Below are positions 52,868 through 60,686 of a stretch of 64,000 nucleotides of DNA, in pieces. How positions within the stretch are numbered: the stretch's first letter is position 1; each line of letters opens with the position of its first letter. The notes under the pieces are model-generated. The model saw nothing but the letters and a program-made list of their open reading frames with translations, ran no database searches and was not told the origin of the DNA. The DNA lies in NCBI RefSeq assembly GCF_016411825.1, contig NZ_JAEKMH010000001.1, positions 186,001 to 250,000 on the forward strand, written 5' to 3'. The position numbers and the translations under genes are program-made. The DNA comes from Devosia sediminis (GTDB lineage: Bacteria; Pseudomonadota; Alphaproteobacteria; Rhizobiales; Devosiaceae).

Positions 52868-53289
52868 TTCTTCTTGCCCTTGCTGGTGGCTGCTTGTCCG
52901 TTGGCGGCTGCGCCGGCCTTGATGAGGTCCTTGAAGGCCGGCCCGTCTATGGCTTCGCCCTCGAAAAAGTCGATGGCGCGGCGGACCCCGCCTTCGAGGC
53001 TGGAATTGAACAGATGGTCCGGATCGTCCAGCGAGGCGCCCTTGGGGAAGGTGGTCTTCACTGCGGCCTTGTAGACCTCGCCGGTACAGAGAATGCCGTT
53101 ATGGGACCAGACCGGCTTGCCCCATTTCCACTCTTCCTCGACATCGGGCAGGGCCTCGTGAATGAGCTTGCGGAGTTCGGCGAGCTTTTTGCCGCGCCAG
53201 TCGGGCAGGTCGGCGATGCGCTGGTCGATGAGCTGGGTCGGCGTGGCGCCGGTGGCAAGATCGGCGGCGCTGTTCTTGGAAAAGGTCAT
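52864..53289 (-). CDS. DUF1801 domain protein
   Basis: The 141-residue protein has the YdhG/DUF1801 fold pattern: LIDQRIADLPDWRGKKLAELRKLIHEALPDVEEEWKWGKP is split over about 20-60, with PVWSHNGILCTGEVYKAAVK and FPKGASLDDPDHLFNSSLEG. The W-K-W-G-x-P-x-W and lysine-rich strand features mark the family, which is related to frataxin-like folds. GGAC precedes the ATG. Function unknown. Confidence 0.82.
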   Translation of the reverse strand: MTFSKNSAADLATGATPTQLIDQRIADLPDWRGKKLAELRKLIHEALPDVEEEWKWGKPVWSHNGILCTGEVYKAAVKTTFPKGASLDDPDHLFNSSLEGGVRRAIDFFEGEAIDGPAFKDLIKAGAAANGQAATSKGKKK

Positions 53290-53300
53290 GGTATGTCCTT

Positions 53301-53750
53301 TCAGAGTTTCTCGCCGGGCAGCTTGCTGGCCTGCCTGACCCAGTCGGCGAACTGGGCCTCGTCGATGGCGTCATTCTCGTAGATATCGAGATAGCGGACA
53401 TCGGCCTGTTTAGAGGTGCCAGGCGGCTTGGGATCGAGCTGGCTGCCCTTGTGGAACGCGACTTTCACGTATTTCGTCAGGCAATGGTAGCTGACGAAAT
53501 AGTGGTCCGGCTCCACCCCATAGAAGGGGGTGTTCCATTTGACCGCCTTCTTCACGTCGGGGACGGTCTTTTCGATAATGGCATCGAGCCTTTTGCCGAC
53601 GGCGCTCTGCCAGCCTGGCATGGCGGCGATGTAGCGCTGCACCACCTCGTCGCCATAGCCCTTCTCGATCTGGGGGTTGCCGCCGGAGAGGCGGACAATG
53701 CCGTCAGGGCCGGGCTTGAGCGGAGCGCGCTTGGATTTTCCCTCTGCCAT
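53301..53750 (-). CDS. DUF1801 domain protein, second copy
   Basis: The 149-residue protein shares the DUF1801 pattern (QRYIAAMPGWQSAVGKRLDA, KTVPDVKKAVKWNTPFYGVE, HCLTKYVKVAFHKGSQL) but is only distantly similar to the neighbouring copy, so this is not a recent duplication. It is 11 bases upstream of that gene. Role unknown. Confidence 0.82.
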   Translation of the reverse strand: MAEGKSKRAPLKPGPDGIVRLSGGNPQIEKGYGDEVVQRYIAAMPGWQSAVGKRLDAIIEKTVPDVKKAVKWNTPFYGVEPDHYFVSYHCLTKYVKVAFHKGSQLDPKPPGTSKQADVRYLDIYENDAIDEAQFADWVRQASKLPGEKL

Positions 53751-53753
53751 GGG

Positions 53754-53981
53754 TCAGCTCGCAGCGGCTGGTGCGCGGCGGCGGCCGAAATAGTGCTGGA
53801 AGGCCATGAACAGGCCGGAGCCGAGCAGCAGGAAGAGTGGCGGCAGCGGCGAATAGGTGACGAGAGCCGGCACGCTTTCATAGCCCATGAAGCCGATAGC
53901 GACAAAATTGGCGATGACCGTCAGGGTGAAGACCATGGAGGTCCAGCGATGGAAGCTGCGATTGAAGCGCGAATAGGTCAT
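53754..53981 (-). CDS. Small two-span membrane protein
   Basis: The 75-residue protein begins MTYSRFNRSFHRWTSMVFTL and has two hydrophobic helices (about 14-33 and 45-62) and a basic/Ala C terminus. It is translationally coupled to the ArsR gene by ATGA and ends 3 bases before the next. Homologues tend to sit in SRPBCC/ArsR operons; function unknown. Confidence 0.75.
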   Translation of the reverse strand: MTYSRFNRSFHRWTSMVFTLTVIANFVAIGFMGYESVPALVTYSPLPPLFLLLGSGLFMAFQHYFGRRRAPAAAS

Positions 53982-54301
53982 TGGTCTATCCTTGTGAGCA
54001 AATTTTCGAGGGCATCGAGCCGCGCCTCCCAGAAGCCGGTCATCTCCCGGGACCAGTCCATGAGAGGCGTAAGGGCCTCGACGCGGGCGGAGTAGTGGGT
54101 CTGGCGGCCGGCGTGACGATCGATCACGAGGCCCGCCTGCTTGAGCACGGCGAGATGTTTTGAGACGGTCGGCTGGGCGACACCGGCGCTGCTGGTCAGC
54201 GTGCCGACGGTCTGCTCGCCCTGGCGGCAGAGCTGTTCGAAGATGGCGCGCCGCGTTGGGTCGGCGAGCGAGCGGAACAGTGCGTCCTGATGCGTGGTCA
54301 T
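53978..54301 (-). CDS. ArsR-family regulator (SdpR-like)
   Basis: The 107-residue protein has SLADPTRRAIFEQLCRQGEQ and VAQPTVSKHLAVLKQAGLVIDRHAGRQTHY: an ArsR winged helix without metal-ligand cysteines except Cys25. It heads the five-gene operon ArsR-membrane protein-DUF1801-DUF1801-SRPBCC. Nested inverted repeats directly upstream are its likely operator. Confidence 0.9.
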   Translation of the reverse strand: MTTHQDALFRSLADPTRRAIFEQLCRQGEQTVGTLTSSAGVAQPTVSKHLAVLKQAGLVIDRHAGRQTHYSARVEALTPLMDWSREMTGFWEARLDALENLLTRIDQ

Positions 54302-54305
54302 GCTA

Positions 54306-54356
54306 ATTCATTCACTAATGGCTATGGGTTCAATCAATAGCCGAACGTGAATGAAT
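54306..54356. promoter_or_regulatory. Nested inverted repeats upstream of the second ArsR gene
   Basis: ATTCATTCAC (54306-54315) and GTGAATGAAT (54347-54356) form perfect 10-base arms; inside them GGCTAT (54320-54325) and ATAGCC (54337-54342) form a second repeat. The inner edge is 4 bases from the ArsR start. Confidence 0.65.
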
Positions 54357-54371
54357 GTCAAGCGCGGCGTT

Positions 54372-55352
54372 CTAGATCGCGCCGGGCAGGGACAGGCCCT
54401 CGAAATAGGCCTTGGCGTGTTCGAAGAATATAGCGGGCGCCAAATGCAGCGCGCCGCCGGAGCGCACGAGGATGCCGAAGCGGTTGGTGGGCAGGCCGCC
54501 ATCGTGGAGCGGACGGAAGACCAGCCGCCCGGCGGCGATCTCATGCTGGGCACCGATGGGCGTCATGATCGAGGCATAGTGGCCGCCCAGCGCCAGTTCG
54601 ACGAGAAGCCGGATGGAGTTCACCTCGACCAGGGGCGGCGTGATGCTGGCGGAAGCGCGCAGGAAGGGCTCGATCACTTCGCGGATGGAGATTTCCGGCT
54701 TGCCTACCGCCAGCGGGTGGGCGAGGCATTGCGCCATGGTGAGATTTTCCACCTGTGCCAGCGGATGATCAGGCGCCATGACCGCGCCGATACGGACGTC
54801 GCGGCGAAAGGCGATGTCGACCTGGCGCGGCGGCTTGGAGATAAAGCCGAAGCCGACATCGACGCGCTCGTCGACCAGCCGCTCGACCACTTCGGACGAC
54901 GGGATGATGGCAATGTCGAGTGTGAGGCGCGGATAGCGCTTGCCGAAATCCGTGATCAGCGGCGGCAGGAAGGACAGGCCGACGCTTTCGGCGGTGGCGA
55001 TGCGCACAGCGCCGGCCCGCACGCCCCGGAGCAGTTCGATTTCCGAGACCGCCGCCTCCATGGGCGCGACCAGCCGCCGCGAATGGCGGAAGAGGATTTC
55101 GCCCGCCGGCGACAGCCGCATGCGCTTTCGCTCCCGCAGGAAGAGGGCAATGCCGAGCGCATCCTCGAGCTGGGCCACCTGCCTCGTGACGGCCGAGGAG
55201 GCGACGTCGAGCCGCCGCGCGGCTTCGCGGATCGAAAGGTGGGTGGCCACCGCGTTGAAATAGAGCAGCGAGGGCTGGTGGAAGACGCGGGCGAGGAGGC
55301 TGGCGGAAAGCGCATGCTCGCGCGGTCTATCGGGACTGTTGCGCAGGTCCAT
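54372..55352 (-). CDS. LysR-family regulator, purine catabolism candidate
   Basis: From ATG 55352 (AGGAGAAT upstream, good spacing) the 326-residue protein has the LysR HTH (about 25-85, with AVATHLSIREAARRLDVASS) and substrate domain. A longer start at 55385 is possible but would put the operator inside the coding sequence. It is divergent from uraH-xdhAB and should regulate it, with the 129-base gap holding a LysR-type palindromic site. Inducer is probably a purine catabolite. Confidence 0.88.
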   Translation of the reverse strand: MDLRNSPDRPREHALSASLLARVFHQPSLLYFNAVATHLSIREAARRLDVASSAVTRQVAQLEDALGIALFLRERKRMRLSPAGEILFRHSRRLVAPMEAAVSEIELLRGVRAGAVRIATAESVGLSFLPPLITDFGKRYPRLTLDIAIIPSSEVVERLVDERVDVGFGFISKPPRQVDIAFRRDVRIGAVMAPDHPLAQVENLTMAQCLAHPLAVGKPEISIREVIEPFLRASASITPPLVEVNSIRLLVELALGGHYASIMTPIGAQHEIAAGRLVFRPLHDGGLPTNRFGILVRSGGALHLAPAIFFEHAKAYFEGLSLPGAI

Positions 55353-55386
55353 GCCGGCATTCTCCTGTTGCCTTTTCGGCAGCATA

Positions 55387-55416
55387 GTGCTCCCAACTTG
55401 AGAGTATCAAGAGCAC
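55387..55416. promoter_or_regulatory. LysR-type binding region
   Basis: GTGCTC (55387-55392) and GAGCAC (55411-55416) enclose CTTGA (55397-55401) and TCAAG (55407-55411), giving overlapping palindromes between lysR and uraH. Confidence 0.55.
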
Positions 55417-55514
55417 CTTTGCGTGCTATGGTGCCCTTGGGGAACGATATCGAGCATGCCGCTGGACCCGTATCCGGGCCCGTTGAGAAGGCAGCATGTG
55501 GAAGGAGCAGCAGA

Positions 55515-55865
55515 ATGGCGGGCGGAGCCCTCACCACCCACGTCCTTGACACCATGCATGGCAAGCCGGCGCGCGGCATGCGGCTGGAACTGCACTATGT
55601 GCATGGGGACCACACCCATCACCTGGTCGACAGCTACACCAATGCCGATGGGCGCGTGGACCAGCCGCTGCTGAGCGACCAGTTCCAGCATGGCGAATAT
55701 GAAATCCGCTTCCATGTGGGCCAATATTTCGAGCGGCTCGGCGTCGAAAACGACACGCCGTTCCTCGACGTGGTGCCCGTTCGCTTCACCATTTCAGAAG
55801 ACAAGCACTATCACGTGCCGCTCCTGGTCAGCCCCTTCGCCTATTCGACCTACCGGGGGAGCTGA
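55515..55865 (+). CDS. uraH: 5-hydroxyisourate hydrolase
   Basis: The 116-residue transthyretin-related protein begins LTTHVLDTMHGKPARGMRLEL, has VDSYTNADGRVDQPLL (conserved Arg) and ends with the invariant tail YSTYRGS (catalytic His near the N terminus, Arg and the YRG[ST] motif). GGAG precedes the ATG. It converts the uricase product hydroxyisourate to OHCU, which UraD then decarboxylates. It starts the uraH-xdhABC operon. Confidence 0.94.
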   Translation: MAGGALTTHVLDTMHGKPARGMRLELHYVHGDHTHHLVDSYTNADGRVDQPLLSDQFQHGEYEIRFHVGQYFERLGVENDTPFLDVVPVRFTISEDKHYHVPLLVSPFAYSTYRGS

Positions 55866-55868
55866 GCC

Positions 55869-57335
55869 ATGGTCGAAGTCGCCAACGCCATCCGCTTCCT
55901 GCTCAACGGCGACGAGGTGATGCTGACCGATGTGTCGCCCGATCTGACCCTGCTCGATTGGCTGCGCCTCAACCGTCGCCTGCGCGGCTCCAAGGAAGGC
56001 TGCGCCGAGGGCGATTGCGGCGCCTGCACCGTTCTGGTGGGCCGGCTGATGGGCGACGAGATCATCTATGACTCGGTGACCGCCTGCATCCGTTTCGTGG
56101 GGAGCCTTCATGGCACCCATGTGGTGACCGTCGAACATCTGCGCGGCGAGAATGGCGCGCTCCATCCGGTCCAGCAGGCCGTGGTGGACCATCACGGCTC
56201 GCAATGCGGCTTCTGCACGCCGGGCTTCGTCATGAGCCTCTATGGCCTCTGGATGCGCGATCCCGATCCGTCGCGCACCGCTATCGAGAAAGCGCTGCAG
56301 GGCAATCTCTGCCGCTGCACCGGCTATGCGCCGATCATCCGCGCCGGGCAGGCGATTTCCGGCTATGGACGCCCCGAGGCCGATCTGCTGCGGGCCGAGC
56401 GCATTGCTGTCAAGGACAGGATCAAGGCGATCAATGACGGGCGCCGGATCGAAGTGGGCGCTGGCGAGCAACGCATCATCATCCCGGCCTCGCTCGATGA
56501 TTTCGCATCCGTCTACGAGGCTAACCCTGAGGCGCGGATCGTGGCCGGTTCGACCGATGTGGGGCTCTGGGTAACCAAGTTCATGCGCCAGATCGGACCG
56601 GTGATCTTCATCGGCCATCTGCAGGAATTGAAGCGCATCGCCGAGAATGACAGCGAAGTGCGCTTCTATGCCGGCGTCTCCTATTCGGAGGCGCTGCCGG
56701 TCATCGAAGCCAATTTCCCGCAGCTTGGAGAGCTCTGGAACCGCATTGCCGGCGAGCAGATTCGCAATATGGGGACCATCGGCGGCAATATCGCCAATGG
56801 CTCACCCATCGGTGATACGCCGCCGCCCTTTATCGCGCTGGGTGCCAAGCTGCATCTGCGGCGGGGTGAGCATCGCCGCGAGATCAAGCTCGAGGATTAT
56901 TTCCTCGCCTATGGCAAGCAGGATCGGCAGCCGGGTGAGTTCGTCGAAAGCGTGACGCTGCCGCTGCTGCCGGCGGGGGAGACGTTCGCGACCTACAAGA
57001 TTTCCAAGCGTCGCGAGGAAGACATTTCGGCGCTGTGCGGGGCGTTCCGCGTGTTCGTCAATGATGCCGGCACGGTAGGCATGGCCCGCATTGCCTTTGG
57101 CGGCATGGCGGCGACGCCAAAGCGCGCCAGGGCGGTCGAGGCGGCGCTGATCGGCAAGAACTGGAGCATGGACACGGTGGAGGCAGTGCTCGGCCATTTC
57201 GCCGAGGATTTTCAGCCCATCACCGACATGCGCGCCTCCGCCGAATATCGGCTGCTGGCGGCGCAGAACCTGCTCAAGCGCTTCTACCTCGAAACGCAGG
57301 GTGCAGGCGTGCGGCTCAAGCGGGAGGTGGCGTGA
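55869..57335 (+). CDS. xdhA: Xanthine dehydrogenase small subunit (2Fe-2S, FAD)
   Basis: The 488-residue protein has the first 2Fe-2S cluster ligands Cys45, Cys50, Cys53 and Cys73, the second set Cys113, Cys116, Cys148 and Cys150 (CGFC and CRC), and then a FAD-binding domain (about 195-480) with VAGSTDVGLWVTK, RNMGTIGGNIANGSPIGDTPP and KISKRREEDISALC. It passes electrons from the molybdenum subunit to NAD+. It begins 3 bases after uraH. A large palindromic repeat separates it from xdhB. Confidence 0.95.
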   Translation: MVEVANAIRFLLNGDEVMLTDVSPDLTLLDWLRLNRRLRGSKEGCAEGDCGACTVLVGRLMGDEIIYDSVTACIRFVGSLHGTHVVTVEHLRGENGALHPVQQAVVDHHGSQCGFCTPGFVMSLYGLWMRDPDPSRTAIEKALQGNLCRCTGYAPIIRAGQAISGYGRPEADLLRAERIAVKDRIKAINDGRRIEVGAGEQRIIIPASLDDFASVYEANPEARIVAGSTDVGLWVTKFMRQIGPVIFIGHLQELKRIAENDSEVRFYAGVSYSEALPVIEANFPQLGELWNRIAGEQIRNMGTIGGNIANGSPIGDTPPPFIALGAKLHLRRGEHRREIKLEDYFLAYGKQDRQPGEFVESVTLPLLPAGETFATYKISKRREEDISALCGAFRVFVNDAGTVGMARIAFGGMAATPKRARAVEAALIGKNWSMDTVEAVLGHFAEDFQPITDMRASAEYRLLAAQNLLKRFYLETQGAGVRLKREVA

Positions 57336-57357
57336 TGGCGTCATTGCAGGTAGTCAA

Positions 57358-57485
57358 CCTCATCCGCCCTTCGGGCACCTTCTCCCACGAGGGGAGAAGG
57401 GAGACACGGTGGTTGGTCGGGCTCGGTGCCACCCTTCTCCCCTCGTGGGAGAAGGTGGATCGCGCGCAGCGCGAGACGGATGAGG
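57358..57485. repeat. REP-like palindrome between xdhA and xdhB
   Basis: Outer arms CCTCATCCG (57358-) and CGGATGAGG (-57485) enclose perfect 25-base arms starting CACCTTCTCCCACGAGGGGA at 57376-57400 and 57433-57457. This belongs to the CCTTCTCCCC type of repeat frequent in Hyphomicrobiales. The AGGGGG at its 3' end may serve as ribosome site for xdhB. Confidence 0.88.
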
Positions 57486-57498
57486 GGGTACTTGCCTT

Positions 57499-59823
57499 AT
57501 GAACAAGCAATCCCCCATCACCCTGACCACCCTGCACACCAATACCCGCCATGACAGCGGGCCCAAGCATGTCACCGGTACGGCCGAATATATCGACGAC
57601 ATGATCGAGCCCGTAGGCACGATGCATGCCTATCTCGGGCTCTCGACCCGCGCCCATGCTGAGATCGTCTCCATCGACTTTTCCGCGGTGAAGGCGGCGC
57701 CGGGGGTGATCGGCGTGCTGACGGCCGAGGATATTCCGGGCGAAAACGACGTCTCCCCCAGCCACAAGCATGACGAGCCGATCTTTGCCGAGGGCAAGGT
57801 GCAGTTCTGGGGCCAGCCGCTGTTTGCGGTGATTGCCGAGACGCGCGATGCGGCGCGGCGGGCGGCGCATCTTGCGGCGGTGGACTACCGGGATCTCGAT
57901 TGGCTGCCCGATGTGCGCTCGGCCCAGGCGGCCGGCGGCAAGCTGGTGACCGAACCGTTGAAGCTCGAACGCGGCGATGTGGCTGCGGGCATGGCCTCGG
58001 CGCCGCGCCGGGCCCAGGGGGCCATCACCATTGGTGGGCAGGATCACTTCTATCTCGAAGGGCATATCGCCTTTGCCATTCCCGGCGAGGACGAGGACGT
58101 GGTGATCCACTCCTCGACGCAGCATCCGAGCGAAGTGCAGCTCATGGTCGCGCAGGTGCTGGCTATCCGGCACAATGCCGTGACGATCAATGTGCGCCGC
58201 ATGGGCGGGGGTTTCGGCGGCAAGGAAACGCAGGGCAACCTGTTTGCGGCCGTGGCGGCGCTTGCGGCCAAGAAGTGGAACCGTGCCTGCAAGATCCGTC
58301 CCGACCGCGATGACGACATGCAGGCCACCGGCAAGCGGCACGACTTCGTGGTCGAATACGATGTCGGCTATGACGACACCGGCAGGATCCTGGCCGTCGA
58401 CGCCGTCTATGGCGCACGAGCGGGCTTCTCCTCCGATCTGTCGGGGCCGGTGACGGACCGGGCACTGTTCCATGCCGACAATGCCTACTGGTATCCGGCT
58501 GTGCGGGTGCGCTCGGAGCCGCTCTATACCAATACGGTCTCCAACACCGCCTTTCGGGGGTTCGGCGGTCCTCAGGGTATGATGGCGGCGGAGCGGTGGA
58601 TCGAGGATATCGCCTATGCGCTGGGCAAGGATCCGCTGGAGATCCGCAAGGCCAATTTCTACGGCACCGACATCGACAATGTGACGCCCTACCACCAGAC
58701 GGTGAGCGACAATGTCATTCATCGCGTGGTGGATGAACTCGAAGCCTCGTCGGACTACCAGGCACGCCGCCGGGCCGTGCTGGATTTCAATGCGACCAAT
58801 GCAGTGCTCAAGAAGGGCATCGCGCTGACGCCGGTCAAATTCGGCATTTCCTTCACCGCCACCTGGTACAACCAGGCCGGCGCGCTGGTGCATGTCTACA
58901 AGGACGGTTCGATCCATCTCAGCCACGGCGGCACCGAGATGGGGCAGGGGCTCTATATCAAGGTCGCGCAGGTGGTTGCCGACGCCTTTGGCGTCAATCT
59001 GGACACGGTCAAGATCATGGCCACCTCGACCGGCAAGGTGCCCAATACTTCGGCCACTGCAGCTTCTTCCGGCTCCGATCTCAACGGCATGGCCGCCTGG
59101 GATGCCTGCGAGCAGATCAAGGCGCGGCTCGTCGCCCATGCGGCAAAGCTCTACGACGTCGACGCGGTAGATTGCCGTTGGGTGACGGGCGGACTCGATA
59201 TCGGCAAGAAGCACGTGCCCTTCGCCGAACTGGCAGCATCCGCCTATCTCAACCGCGTGCAGCTTTCGGCGGCGGGTTTCTACAAGACGCCGAACATTCA
59301 TTGGGACCGCGCCACCGGCAAGGGGCATCCGTTCTACTATTTTGCCTATGGTGCGTCGGTCAGCGAGGTCACCATCGACACTCTGAGTGGCGAATACACG
59401 GTCGACCGCGTCGATATCCTCCACGATGTCGGCAAGTCGCTGAATCCCGCCATCGATATCGGCCAGGTAGAGGGTGGCTTCATTCAGGGCATGGGCTGGC
59501 TCACCACGGAAGAGCTGGTGTGGGACGGCAAGGGGCAGCTTCGGACGCATGCGCCCTCGACTTACAAGATCCCGCTGGCGAGCGACGTGCCGCCGGTCTT
59601 CAACGTCCGGCTGGCCGAGTGGTCGGTGAACAAGGAGCCGACCATAGGCCGCTCCAAGGCAGTTGGCGAACCACCGCTGATGCTGGCGATGAGCGTCGTC
59701 GAGGCGTTGGGCATGGCGGTGGCGAGCGTCGCGGATTACCGGCATGCCCCGCAACTCGATACGCCGGTCACGCCCGAGCGGGTGCTGATGGGCGTGGAGC
59801 GGATGAAGGGAGCCAGCACCTGA
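57499..59823 (+). CDS. xdhB: Xanthine dehydrogenase large subunit (molybdenum cofactor)
   Basis: The 774-residue protein has the N-terminal aldehyde oxidase hammerhead (about 12-125: SGPKHVTGTAEYIDDMIEPV) and the Mo-cofactor domains with RRMGGGFGGKETQ (Gln-loop), NTAFRGFGGPQGM (substrate Arg), GTEMGQGLYIK, TSTGKVPNTSATAASSG and the C-terminal KAVGEPPLMLAMSV with catalytic Glu. It hydroxylates hypoxanthine and xanthine to urate. Confidence 0.95.
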   Translation: MNKQSPITLTTLHTNTRHDSGPKHVTGTAEYIDDMIEPVGTMHAYLGLSTRAHAEIVSIDFSAVKAAPGVIGVLTAEDIPGENDVSPSHKHDEPIFAEGKVQFWGQPLFAVIAETRDAARRAAHLAAVDYRDLDWLPDVRSAQAAGGKLVTEPLKLERGDVAAGMASAPRRAQGAITIGGQDHFYLEGHIAFAIPGEDEDVVIHSSTQHPSEVQLMVAQVLAIRHNAVTINVRRMGGGFGGKETQGNLFAAVAALAAKKWNRACKIRPDRDDDMQATGKRHDFVVEYDVGYDDTGRILAVDAVYGARAGFSSDLSGPVTDRALFHADNAYWYPAVRVRSEPLYTNTVSNTAFRGFGGPQGMMAAERWIEDIAYALGKDPLEIRKANFYGTDIDNVTPYHQTVSDNVIHRVVDELEASSDYQARRRAVLDFNATNAVLKKGIALTPVKFGISFTATWYNQAGALVHVYKDGSIHLSHGGTEMGQGLYIKVAQVVADAFGVNLDTVKIMATSTGKVPNTSATAASSGSDLNGMAAWDACEQIKARLVAHAAKLYDVDAVDCRWVTGGLDIGKKHVPFAELAASAYLNRVQLSAAGFYKTPNIHWDRATGKGHPFYYFAYGASVSEVTIDTLSGEYTVDRVDILHDVGKSLNPAIDIGQVEGGFIQGMGWLTTEELVWDGKGQLRTHAPSTYKIPLASDVPPVFNVRLAEWSVNKEPTIGRSKAVGEPPLMLAMSVVEALGMAVASVADYRHAPQLDTPVTPERVLMGVERMKGAST

Positions 59824-59824
59824 C

Positions 59825-60685
59825 ATGACCGGTTCCGCCGCGCTAGAAGCCTTTTTCGCTGCCAATCCCGACGCGATTGCGTGCGAACTGACTTCGGTGC
59901 GAGGGTCTTCGCCGCGGGAGCAGGGCACCTTCATGCTGGTGGGGTTGGGCGCGATCTTCGGCACGATCGGGGGTGGCGCCTTGGAATATATGGTCATCGA
60001 CCATGCGCGGCGGTTGATTGCCGAGGGGCGGGCCGAGGAGGCGATGGACGTGCCGCTGGGTCCGGAGATCGGCCAGTGCTGCGGCGGCCGGGTGAGCGTC
60101 GGATTGCGCCATGCCGATGCGGCCTTGCGCACCCAGTTGCTGGCGCGGATGGTCGCCGATGAAGCCTCGGAAGCCCATGTCTATATCTTCGGGGCCGGGC
60201 ATGTGGGGCGGGTGCTGGCGCAGATCCTGTCGCTGTTGCCGGTGAAACTCGAAGTCATCGACACGCGGCAGGAGGAGTTGGACCTCCTGGCGCCCGGCAT
60301 TGCCCATCGGCGCGTCGCCATGCCCGAAGCGGTGGTGCGCTCGGCGCCGCAGGGTAGTGCCTTCGTCATCCTCACGCATGACCATGCGCTGGATTTTCTC
60401 ATTGCCCAGGAAGCGCTTGCCCGGACGGACAGCCCTTATGTCGGCATGGTTGGATCGAAAACCAAGCGGGCGAAATTTGCCAGTTGGTACCTCGAACAGG
60501 GTGGCGACAGGGCAGCGCTGGAGCGATTGATTTTACCGATTGGCGCGCAAGGGCTTGGGGATAAACGGCCATCTGTTATTGCAGCACTGGCGGCGGCTGA
60601 AGTTATGGTCCAGATTGGGGGACGGGAAGCTTCAGTCGGGCACGGGTCCATCCCCTCCATAAAGGGGACGGCTAGTGGATTCTGA
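59825..60685 (+). CDS. xdhC: Xanthine dehydrogenase accessory protein XdhC
   Basis: The 286-residue protein has the XdhC N-terminal part (LTSVRGSSPREQGTFMLVG, CCGGRVSVGL) and a Rossmann-like C-terminal part with VYIFGAGHVGRVLAQIL and FVILTHDHALDFLIAQ, plus YVGMVGSKTKRAKFASWYLE. XdhC inserts the sulfurated molybdenum cofactor into XdhB. It follows xdhB after one base. The C terminus past residue 265 is less conserved. Confidence 0.92.
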   Translation: MTGSAALEAFFAANPDAIACELTSVRGSSPREQGTFMLVGLGAIFGTIGGGALEYMVIDHARRLIAEGRAEEAMDVPLGPEIGQCCGGRVSVGLRHADAALRTQLLARMVADEASEAHVYIFGAGHVGRVLAQILSLLPVKLEVIDTRQEELDLLAPGIAHRRVAMPEAVVRSAPQGSAFVILTHDHALDFLIAQEALARTDSPYVGMVGSKTKRAKFASWYLEQGGDRAALERLILPIGAQGLGDKRPSVIAALAAAEVMVQIGGREASVGHGSIPSIKGTASGF

Positions 60686-60686
60686 T

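Noticed and set aside
57316..60132. A 938-codon open frame antisense to xdhB.
   Set aside because: It mirrors the codon bias of xdhB, has no family features and no ribosome site, and the plus-strand frame is unmistakable xanthine dehydrogenase.
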